Assembly (NCBI RefSeq): GCF_020217425.1
Contig: NZ_CP084090.1
Span: 2,976,001 to 3,040,000 of the forward strand
Length of the DNA: 64,000 nt
Direction: 5' to 3'
Source of the DNA: Halomicrobium urmianum
GTDB lineage: Archaea > Halobacteriota > Halobacteria > Halobacteriales > Haloarculaceae
Of the stretch, positions 23,482 through 30,852 are shown in pieces. Each line of letters starts with the position of its first letter. Position 1 is the first letter of the stretch. The notes beneath the pieces were generated by a model. The model made no database searches and was not told the DNA's origin. It was given only the letters and a program-made list of their open reading frames with translations. The translations under genes and the position numbers were made by a program.

Positions 23482-25945
23482 ATGCGGGAACACGCGAACG
23501 ACAACAGAGGGGAATCGGCACCGTTCGATTCGGGAGCGCTCGGCACGGATCGGCGCGATTTCGTGAAGCTAGTCGGGAGCCAGGCGCTCGCCGGCGCGGT
23601 CGGCACGGCGGCCCTGTCCGGGGCGGCCGGCGCGGCCGTCACGACGGCCGAGATATCGCCGAGCGACGGCTTCGCGGACGTGGCGCCGTGGCTCGAGGCG
23701 GAGGACGTCGACGTCCACAGAATCACCGAACCGACGCGCAGCGAGGTCGAGGCGGCCTTCCACGCGTCGGGCGCGCGCGTGGTCGTCTTCGAGACGAGCG
23801 GCACGATCGACCTCGGCGGCGACCGCCTCCAGATCACCGAGGACAAGTGCTGGGTGGCGGGTCAGACCGCGCCCTCGCCGGGGATCACGTTCATCAACGG
23901 GATGGTACAGGTCGCCGCGAACGACTGCGTCGTCCAGCACGTCCGCTCGCGGATCGGACCGGGTTCGGACGGCGACATCCAGGGCAACGACTCGATCAAC
24001 ACCGCCGACGAGACGACGAACAACGTCATCGACCACTGCACGGCCTCGTAGGGTACCGACGAGTGCATGTCCGTCGGCTACGACACCGACCGGACGACGT
24101 ACTCGAACAACCTCATCTACGAGGGGCTGTATGACCCCTACGGCGACGGCTCGGACCACAACTACGCCACCCTCGTCGGCGACGGCGCCACGCGCGTCGC
24201 GCTGCTGGGTAACGTCTGGTCGAAGGTGCGCAACCGCGTACCGCGACTCAAGAGCGACACGACCAGCGTCGTCGCGAACAACTTCGCGTACTTCTTCGAC
24301 GAGGCGTGTAGCACCGACGGCTCGGCCGAGACGGCCTGGGTCGGCAACAAGTTCACCGGGACCGCCGCGACGGGCGAGTCCATCGTCGAGGGGAGCGGGA
24401 CGGTCTACGGCGAGGACAACGTCACGGCGGACCCGCAGATCGACTCGGACGTCGACTTCGTCAAGACCGGCACGGTCGGTAGCAAGCCGCTGTGGCCGCC
24501 CGGCTTCTCCGCGATGTCGTCCTCACGGGTCGAGCAGCACAACCTGGCGAACCCGGCGCGCGGCCGGCCGATCGGACCGCCAACGACGAGCGGATCGTCC
24601 GGGAGATCCGGAACCGCGCCGGCAACGACCGGCTCGACTCCGAGTACGGCTACTGGATCCCGCATCCCGACGCGGTCGGCGGGTACCCGGACCTGCCGGT
24701 GAACGCGCACACGCTGGACGTGCCCGACAGCGGGCTCCGCAAGTGGCTCTCGGAGTGGGCCGCCGAGGTCGAGGGCGACGATCCGTCGACCCCGACGCCG
24801 TCTGACCCCGACGAGACGGCGCCGTCGACGCCGCCAGGCCTGACGGTCACGGAGACGACGGCCTCGTCGATCACCTGGAGTGGGACGCCGCGAGCGATCG
24901 GGGCGGCTCCGGACTCGACCAGTACCACGTCACGTACGACATCGTCCACGACGGACCCGGCGGCGACGCCGGCATGACCAGTCGGGGCGTCCCGGCCGGG
25001 ACCACGAGCGTGACGCTCGAACAGGTGGATCCGGACACCGAGTACGCGATCGCCGTCAGCGCCGTCGACAGCGCCGGCAACGAGTCTGGCGCCGCGACGG
25101 TCACCGCATCGACCGAGAGTGCCACCGGCGACCGCACCGGCGGTCGCGGCCCGATCGCCGTCCGCGGCGGCGGCGCGGACATCTGGAACGAGGCGGACGC
25201 GTTCCACTACTACTACGGCCGGGCCGGCGGCGACTTCGACGTCGCCGTCAGGGTCGCCGCCGTCGAGGAGACCGACTCCTACGCCAAGGCCGGTCTGATG
25301 GTCCGCGACTCGCGCGACGCCGGCGCGGCCAACGTCATGATCCGCCGACGGCCGAGTTCGACGGGCGTCCAGTGGCGGGCCAGCGCCGGCGGGACCACCG
25401 ATAGCACTACCTCCAGCGAGGGCCAGTCGGAGAGCGAAGTCCCCGGCGGGACGACCGACCACGCCTGGCAGCGACTGGTCCGGTCCGGTGACGTGATCCG
25501 GGCCTACTCCTCGCCCGACGGCGTCGAGTGGACGCTGCTCGCCGACCTGTCCCTGTCGCTGTCGGACGACGTCTACGTCGGACTCGCAGTCACCAGCCAC
25601 GCCGAGGGGACGCTGTGTACAGCCGAGTTCGACGGCTTCAGCGGCCTGCGGCTGACGAGCAACCGCGACGTCGGTGACGTCGACGCCGCGGGCGACGTCG
25701 AGGACGACGGCGGACCCGACCACTCCCCGTTGCCGGAGGTCGACGGCGTCGAGGTGAACGACCCCGACGGCGACGGCGACTACGAAGACCTCAACGGCAA
25801 CGGCGAGACCGACTTCCAGGACGTCGTCGAGTACTTCGACCACATGGACGACCCGGCAGTGACTGACAACGTCGACGCCTTCGACTACAACGGCAACGAC
25901 GAGATCGACTTCGCCGACCTCGTGGAGCTGTTCAGGGAGGTGTAG
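23482..25945 (+). pseudogene. Secreted pectate-lyase-like multidomain protein, broken by one stop and two frameshifts
   Basis: Read through its lesions this encodes about 820 residues: a Tat signal (TDRRDFVKLVGSQALAGAVG), a right-handed beta-helix polysaccharide-lyase domain (DKCWVAGQTAPSPGITFING, DHNYATLVGDG, RNRVPRLK), a fibronectin type III domain (PPGLTVTETTASSITWS, VDSAGNES), a DUF1349-like jelly-roll (DAFHYYYGRAGGDFDVAVRV) and a C-terminal pair of dockerin-like EF-hand loops (DPDGDGDYEDLNGNGETDF; DYNGNDEIDF). A TAG at 24049-24051 stands where Trp is expected (TAS-stop-GTDECMSVG). A one-base deletion near 24551-24553 and another near 24881 shift frame. Each lesion is a single-base change, so decay is recent or these are assembly errors. 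Confidence 0.85.
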
Positions 25946-26063
25946 CCGGGCGGAGGCGCCGCGGCGGACCGCACGGGACCGCCTTTCCGGCACCCGCCGC
26001 GGTCGGCGCCCCCCGGAGCGACACATCGCACCACACAAGGCAATGCCCGTTCGAGTCGGGCCC

Positions 26064-27230
26064 ATGGACACGACGACGGCGTTTCGCGGGCTGGAGTGCG
26101 TCGACTGCGGGGCGACGGCGCCCGACGGGAGCTACCGCTGTCCCGACTGCGGCGGGCTGCTCCGCGGGACCTACGACGCGGACGCGGTCCCGGATGCCGG
26201 CGACCTGAACGGGCGCGACCCGGGCCCCTACCGGGTCGCCGAACTGCTCCCTTTCTCGCGAGACGACGCAGTCACGATGGACGAGGGCGCCACGCCGGCG
26301 ACGGCGTGCCCGTCGCTGGCGGACGAGTTCGGCGTCGACCGACTGCTCGTCAAGGACGAGGGCCGCAACCCGACGGGCGCTGCGACCGACCGGGGCCTGT
26401 CGCTGGCGGTCACCGCCGCCCGGGACGGCGACGCGGCGGCCGTCGCGCTGCCGACGACGGGCAACGGCGGCCAGTCGGCCGCCGCCTACGCCGGGCGGGC
26501 CGGGCTGGACTCCCACTCGGTCGTCCCCTCGCGGTGTCCCTTCGTCAACAAGGCCATGATCAACGTCCACGGCGGCGACATGAACGTCGTCGAGGGGCGC
26601 TATCCCGACGCGGTCGAGGCCTACGAGGACGGCCGCGAGGACGACTGGGCACCGGTCGGCCCGGCCTCGCCGTACCGCCGCGAGGGGCTGAAGGGAATCT
26701 ACTTCGAGGTCGCTGCGGCGCTCTCGTGGTCCGCTCCGGACGCGCTCGTCGTCCCGACCGGTCACGGAACCACACTCGCGGCGACCGACGCCGCGGCTAC
26801 CCAGCTCGCCGACGCGGGCGTCGTGGCCGAGACGCCCCGGCTCTACGCGGCCCAGCCGACGGGCTGTGCACCCGTCGTCGACGCCGTGGCGGACGGCGAA
26901 GTCGTCCCGGCGGAGCAGCCGGACTCCATCGTGGGGTCGCTGGAGGTGCCCGATCCCGTCCTCGGCGACCGGGCCGCCGCCGCGGTCCGCGAGAGCGGCG
27001 GCGAGGGAGTCGCAGTGGACGACGACGACGCGCTCGCCGCCGCAGTGGACGCGGCCGGCGACACCGGACTGGAGGTCGGCGCGACGGGCGGCGTCGGCGT
27101 CGCCGCGGCGCGCGAACTGGCGGACCTGGGCGCGTTCGACGCCGACGACGCCGTGGCCGTCGTCAACCCCGTCGCCGGCGGCAAGGAGGACGACCTGCTG
27201 CGGAGCCACCTGATGACTCGGGGCGTCTGA
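26064..27230 (+). CDS. Threonine-synthase-like PLP-fold protein lacking the Schiff-base lysine
   Basis: A 388-residue protein of fold-type II PLP enzymes. An N-terminal zinc ribbon (C12, C15, C26, C29) and LVKDEGRNPTG match threonine synthase, but the block that normally reads SFKDRG is GAATDRG, with Thr108 where the cofactor-binding Lys belongs. The phosphate-binding glycine loop is TTGNGGQ. The rest of the fold is intact (PTGHGTTLAA; NPVAGGKEDDLL). It is either a non-catalytic or altered-function paralogue. An ATG at 26043 could add seven residues. It stands alone between the lyase pseudogene and a convergent J-domain gene. Confidence 0.85.
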   Translation: MDTTTAFRGLECVDCGATAPDGSYRCPDCGGLLRGTYDADAVPDAGDLNGRDPGPYRVAELLPFSRDDAVTMDEGATPATACPSLADEFGVDRLLVKDEGRNPTGAATDRGLSLAVTAARDGDAAAVALPTTGNGGQSAAAYAGRAGLDSHSVVPSRCPFVNKAMINVHGGDMNVVEGRYPDAVEAYEDGREDDWAPVGPASPYRREGLKGIYFEVAAALSWSAPDALVVPTGHGTTLAATDAAATQLADAGVVAETPRLYAAQPTGCAPVVDAVADGEVVPAEQPDSIVGSLEVPDPVLGDRAAAAVRESGGEGVAVDDDDALAAAVDAAGDTGLEVGATGGVGVAAARELADLGAFDADDAVAVVNPVAGGKEDDLLRSHLMTRGV

Positions 27231-27260
27231 GCCGGGTACCGCTGCCGTGCGGCACAGCCA

Positions 27261-27881
27261 TCAGTCCGCTGGCCGCGCCTCGACGGCGTGGCGCTTGGCG
27301 GTCGTGTAGGCCTCGCGGACGCGGCGGAACTCGTCCTCGTCGCCGCCGTGGTCCGGGTGGACCTCCTTGACCTTGCTGCGGTAGGCGGCCTTGACCTCCT
27401 CCAGCGTGGCGGACGTGGGCAGCCCCAGCTCCCGGAACGCTGCAGCGGTGGGATGCTCCCGGCGCTCCTCAGTCTCGTCGGGGCCGAAGTCGACCTCGGG
27501 CGTCTCGAAGGGCAGGCGGGCGCCGAGCTGGACGCCCGGCATCTCGTGTTCGACCAGGACCGGACGGGTCGCCGAGCGCTCGATCCGGTAGTAGGCGCGG
27601 GCGTCGAACGTGATGGCGACGTCCCGCTTCGGGAGGTAGAAGGCGACGTGCTGGCCCTCGACGAAGTGGTCCTCGGCGTACTGCTCGTCGACGGCGTCGA
27701 GGTACTCGCGCAGCTCCGCGCGGCGGCGCTTCTCGCCGCCCCGTCGGCCCCGCGCCACGGGGCGACTCGGGAAGTAGCGGACCGCGACGAAGAAGAGGGC
27801 CGCAACCACGAGGCTCCCCAGGACGCCGACGCCCACACCTACGAGGAGCCACTCCGGCCACGCACCGGGATCGAGTTGCAC
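27261..27881 (-). CDS. Membrane-anchored protein with C-terminal J domain
   Basis: A 206-residue protein with one transmembrane helix (residues 11-36, LLVGVGVGVLGSLVVAALFF), a basic juxtamembrane region, a beta-rich middle (HVAFYLPKRDVAITF) and a C-terminal J domain from about 145 with the HPD tripeptide in KEVHPDHGG. The J domain would recruit DnaK to the membrane. This order, membrane helix first and J domain last, differs from classical DnaJ (encoded at 56464-57612). Convergent with the PLP-fold gene. A recognised haloarchaeal arrangement, but client unknown. Confidence 0.88.
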   Translation of the reverse strand: MQLDPGAWPEWLLVGVGVGVLGSLVVAALFFVAVRYFPSRPVARGRRGGEKRRRAELREYLDAVDEQYAEDHFVEGQHVAFYLPKRDVAITFDARAYYRIERSATRPVLVEHEMPGVQLGARLPFETPEVDFGPDETEERREHPTAAAFRELGLPTSATLEEVKAAYRSKVKEVHPDHGGDEDEFRRVREAYTTAKRHAVEARPAD

Positions 27882-27950
27882 GCGCGCCCGTTGGGATGCA
27901 GACTGTAAGAATCGTTCGCTCGCTTACGGGACGGCGTAGGCCCGGCGGTA

Positions 27951-28706
27951 TCAACCGATGTAGCGGAGGTCCTCGTCGGAGGTCGTCGGCGACCCCTGCT
28001 CCATCTCCTGGATCTTCCGGACGACTTCCTCCATCTCCTCGGCGCGGTCCTCCAGGGAGCCGTAGTCGACATCGAAGCCGACGAGATCCTCGAGGGTCTC
28101 CAGCACCGCCTGCGCGCTCTTGGGGTCGACGAGGTAGCCGGACGTCTCGCCCATGAGGCAGGCCGCCGGCAGGTCGCGACGGTCGCTCAGGCCCAGCAGG
28201 AGACCGGAGACGCCGACGATGCCGCCGGCGGGCTCGTTCTCGCGGAACTCGACGCCCACGTCTTCGAGGTCCTCGATCAGGTCGTCGGTCGTCGTCGCGC
28301 CGACGACGTCGTACTCCTCGATGAGCTCGCCCGTGGGGACGCCGCCCAGCGCGTACACCGTCTCGACGCCGAACTCCTCGGCGACGTCGAGGAAGGTGTC
28401 GGTCAGGCCGTAGTGGCCCTCGTTGTCCTGCGCCTGGTGGTCGCCGGTCAGCACGAGCAGGTCTCGGCCCTCCTCGGGCGTGACGGCGTGGAACTCCGCG
28501 CAAGCGAGTTGCGTGCGCCCCTCCTCGACGCTCACCTGCGGTGGGAAGTGACGGGAGTAGACGCGCCGCACTAGCTCGCTGTCGAGTTCCTCCAGCAGGT
28601 GCTCGGCGGCGAGCTTGCCGACGTGGCCGACGCCGGGCAGGCCCTCGATGAGGACCGGCTCCGAGAGGTCGACCTCCGCGTGAGACTCGATGTCGAACTC
28701 GTCCAT
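27951..28706 (-). CDS. PAC2-family proteasome-assembly-chaperone-like protein
   Basis: A 251-residue protein of the PAC2/ATP-grasp-like superfamily. Conserved blocks are LIEGLPGVGHVGKLAAEHL, LVLTGDHQAQD, ALGGVPTGEL and GLLLGLSDRRDLPAACLMGE. Archaeal homologues (PbaA/PbaB group) are tied to proteasome assembly or regulation. The C-terminal 50 residues are helical and acidic. It is the last gene of the rpl44e-rps27e-aIF2alpha-nop10 operon; four bases separate its ATG from the nop10 stop, as in many archaea. Confidence 0.92.
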   Translation of the reverse strand: MDEFDIESHAEVDLSEPVLIEGLPGVGHVGKLAAEHLLEELDSELVRRVYSRHFPPQVSVEEGRTQLACAEFHAVTPEEGRDLLVLTGDHQAQDNEGHYGLTDTFLDVAEEFGVETVYALGGVPTGELIEEYDVVGATTTDDLIEDLEDVGVEFRENEPAGGIVGVSGLLLGLSDRRDLPAACLMGETSGYLVDPKSAQAVLETLEDLVGFDVDYGSLEDRAEEMEEVVRKIQEMEQGSPTTSDEDLRYIG

Positions 28707-28710
28707 GGGG

Positions 28711-28893
28711 CTACTCCCGCTCGCGGCGCTTAAGTGCGCGTCGATACTCGCCGTACGGGTCCGCCGGATTGTACGGGGCCGGGGCGCTGTTGACGGCCTC
28801 GGCGCCGCAGTCCGGACAGGACTCGGCGAGCGTGTATACGGGCCGGTCGTGGTTCGATTCCCAGTCGGAACAGACCCTGAGATCGGCCCGCAT
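28711..28893 (-). CDS. nop10: H/ACA ribonucleoprotein Nop10
   Basis: A 60-residue protein, the usual length for archaeal Nop10, a structural component of the H/ACA pseudouridylation complex with Cbf5, Gar1 and L7Ae. The zinc-like N-terminus has one remaining Cys (VCSDW) and the central pair CPDC; the Cbf5-binding linker NSAPAPYNPADPYGEYRR is nearly invariant across archaea. The neighbouring genes are those expected in archaea (aIF2alpha upstream, PAC2 downstream), with gaps of under 10 bp. Confidence 0.95.
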   Translation of the reverse strand: MRADLRVCSDWESNHDRPVYTLAESCPDCGAEAVNSAPAPYNPADPYGEYRRALKRRERE

Positions 28894-28902
28894 GGAGAAC
28901 GG

Positions 28903-29703
28903 TTACTCCTCTTCCTGCTGGCGCTCGCGGTGGAAGTCCCCGGAGCCGCCGTGCTCGGCGACGACGGCGCGGGCCCGCTCGGCGCTGTCCTCCAGCTCGG
29001 ACTCGGCGCGCTTGTAGTCGGGCGCCTGCACGCGGATGCGGTACTCGGGCGAGCCGACGTAGGTGACCTCCAGTTGCACTTCTTCGGGCACCTCGCCGTT
29101 GCCCTCGGCGGCCTGCAGGGCCTCCTTGATGACCTCGACGCCGTCGCCCTCGGGGCAGGTCAGGTCGACGTAGCCCGAGACGGTGACGTACGGCACCGAG
29201 ACGTTCTCACGAGCGGTCTCGACGATAGCGTCGACCTCGTCGTCGTCGAGGTCGGTCTCCTCGAGGGCCTCGTGGCCGTGGATGGCGGCCTCCTCGAAGC
29301 CGTCGTACATGGAACCGAACTCGGCGAGCAGTTCGTTGGCGATCGCCGCGTACTGCTCGCCGGGGAGGTCCTCGCCGAAGGCCAGTTCCATCCAGTTGTC
29401 GGCCTTCTGCTCGTTCTTCCACTCCTGGATCTTCTCCTTGCGCTGGTGGTCGTTGACGTCCTTGATCGAGAGGTTGATCTGCTGGGCGTCCTCGTCGACC
29501 TCCAGCACCTTGACGACGACCGTCTGGCCCTCGTTGACGTGGTCGCGGACGTTCTTGATCCACCCGCTGGCGACTTCGGAGATGTGGGTCAGTCCCCGCT
29601 TGTCCTCGTACTCCAGCAGGTCGACGAACACGCCGAAGTCCTCGATCTCGTCGACGCGTCCGACCGCGAGTTCGCCCGGTTCGGGCCAGCCGCTGTACTT
29701 CAT
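28903..29703 (-). CDS. Translation initiation factor aIF2 subunit alpha
   Basis: A 266-residue protein. Residues 9-82 are an S1 OB-fold domain ([38 protein letters not shown]), followed by a helical middle domain and a C-terminal alpha/beta domain, the three-domain layout of a/eIF2alpha. It supports Met-tRNAi binding to aIF2gamma. The ATG overlaps the rps27e stop (ATGA), a conserved archaeal arrangement. The last residues are Glu/Gln-rich. Full length and intact. Confidence 0.95.
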   Translation of the reverse strand: MKYSGWPEPGELAVGRVDEIEDFGVFVDLLEYEDKRGLTHISEVASGWIKNVRDHVNEGQTVVVKVLEVDEDAQQINLSIKDVNDHQRKEKIQEWKNEQKADNWMELAFGEDLPGEQYAAIANELLAEFGSMYDGFEEAAIHGHEALEETDLDDDEVDAIVETARENVSVPYVTVSGYVDLTCPEGDGVEVIKEALQAAEGNGEVPEEVQLEVTYVGSPEYRIRVQAPDYKRAESELEDSAERARAVVAEHGGSGDFHRERQQEEE

Positions 29704-29873
29704 CGCGATTCGACGACCTCGGTGACCTCGCCCTCGATGGCCGCCTGTCCGCCGGTCGGCCGCGCGAGCGTGTGCCCGCAGACGGCGCAGTCGACCTCGG
29801 TGGCGGCCTTCTCGAAGAGGGTCTGTTCGTTCTCGCAGTCCGGACAGGTGACGGTGACGAAGTTTCCAGCCAT
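29700..29873 (-). CDS. rps27e: Ribosomal protein S27e (eS27)
   Basis: A 57-residue small-subunit protein starting [17 protein letters not shown]. The four zinc-binding Cys lie in CPDC and CAVC, spaced as in archaeal S27e, and [10 protein letters not shown] is typical. It overlaps the aIF2alpha ATG by four bases and begins two bases after the rpl44e stop, so the three genes form one tight operon. The gene is short and easily missed. Confidence 0.95.
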   Translation of the reverse strand: MAGNFVTVTCPDCENEQTLFEKAATEVDCAVCGHTLARPTGGQAAIEGEVTEVVESR

Positions 29874-29875
29874 CG

Positions 29876-30154
29876 TTAGTCAGTCAGCTCCAGTCGACCG
29901 GCGCGCCATCCCTCGCGGAGGTGGGCCTTGCCGCAGTCGCTGCAGCGGTACTTGAGGTCCGTCTTCTTGGTGGGCTTGTCGCCCCCGGGCACCTTCGAGA
30001 ACTTGCCGTCGTTCCCGATGCCCGAGTTGCGCTCGCGCTGGCGGTCGATCCACTTCATGCCCGTCTCGCGTCCGCTGCGGACCTTCTCGACCTCGTGTTC
30101 GTTGTGCTCGTTACAGTGGGGACAGTACGTGTTAAACCGGCGTGGCATCTCCAT
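29876..30154 (-). CDS. rpl44e: Ribosomal protein L44e (eL42)
   Basis: A 92-residue large-subunit protein starting [17 protein letters not shown]. Zinc ligands are in CPHC and CSDC; the loop [16 protein letters not shown] is the conserved segment near the E site. The start at 30154 matches the family N-terminus (M-x-M-P-R-R-F-N-T-Y); an ATG at 30184 would add unrelated residues. First gene of the translation operon running to 27951. Confidence 0.95.
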   Translation of the reverse strand: MEMPRRFNTYCPHCNEHNEHEVEKVRSGRETGMKWIDRQRERNSGIGNDGKFSKVPGGDKPTKKTDLKYRCSDCGKAHLREGWRAGRLELTD

Positions 30155-30218
30155 AGATATCGACCTTACGGCGGAGTTAGACACCGCTGCTTAAAACGTC
30201 GACGGTTCCCGGTCGATC

Positions 30219-30443
30219 CTAGGCGAGCTCGGCCACCGCCAGCAGGATCTGGGGCACCACCAGCAGCACCGCTCCGGCGACGATCAGCAGGGCCGGGAGG
30301 AGCAACACGCCCGCGTCGGTCAGGAGCCACACCCCCAGGCCGGCCGCCACGAGGAGCAGCCCGAGCAGGCGGAACAGCCAGACGACCGCTCCCTCGAGCC
30401 CGGCGTCGGCGACGACGTCGACGACTTCGAGCGCTTCGTCCAT
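30219..30443 (-). CDS. Small two-helix membrane protein
   Basis: A 74-residue protein with an acidic N-terminus (MDEALEVVDVVADAG) and two transmembrane helices around 20-42 and 45-70 (LLVAAGLGVWLLTDAG; LLPALLIVAGAVLLVVPQ). It reads as a conserved haloarchaeal membrane protein, family unknown. It is divergent from the HAH_0734 family gene at 30585. Confidence 0.75.
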   Translation of the reverse strand: MDEALEVVDVVADAGLEGAVVWLFRLLGLLLVAAGLGVWLLTDAGVLLLPALLIVAGAVLLVVPQILLAVAELA

Positions 30444-30584
30444 CGTAGTGGGACGGTGACACGCCGCCCGGGGTAAGCTTTTTGACGGGCGGTTTCCGCC
30501 GCTGCGACGGGCGAGGAATGCATCTGACGGCCTCGGCGGCCGTCGTCCGAAGTCTCTAAGTGCGCCCTGAGACAACCGCCAGGC

Positions 30585-30845
30585 ATGAAGAAGCTGATCA
30601 TCCACGGGAACCCGGGGATCCGGCGGGGCGCCCGGATCGAGTACGACGGCCAGGAGTACGAGGTCTTCGGGATCAACGTCCAGGGCGAGTGGCACGGGCC
30701 CGACCGCCCGCAGCTGTGGTGTACGATCGGCTCCGAGGACGAGCGGGAGACCTACGAGCGGCGCAACTACATCGCACAGCACCTCGACACCGAGGACATC
30801 GACGCCGAGGACGTCGCGGTGCTGCGCGAGCGGTCGGACGCGTAG
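30585..30845 (+). CDS. HAH_0734 family protein
   Basis: An 86-residue acidic protein, MKKLIIHGNPGIRRGARIEY at the start, with WHGPDRPQLWCTIG in the middle. I recognise it as the haloarchaea-specific HAH_0734 family of unknown function; length and start match my memory of the family. No membrane segment, one Cys. Convergent with the DUF2298 gene, eight bases away. Function cannot be inferred. Confidence 0.88.
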   Translation: MKKLIIHGNPGIRRGARIEYDGQEYEVFGINVQGEWHGPDRPQLWCTIGSEDERETYERRNYIAQHLDTEDIDAEDVAVLRERSDA

Positions 30846-30852
30846 CGCGCCC

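Noticed and set aside
24049-24051. TAG as a recoded codon (pyrrolysine or readthrough) in the lyase gene
   Set aside because: Trp fits the position, no recoding element is visible and two further frameshifts follow, so simple gene damage or sequencing error is more likely.
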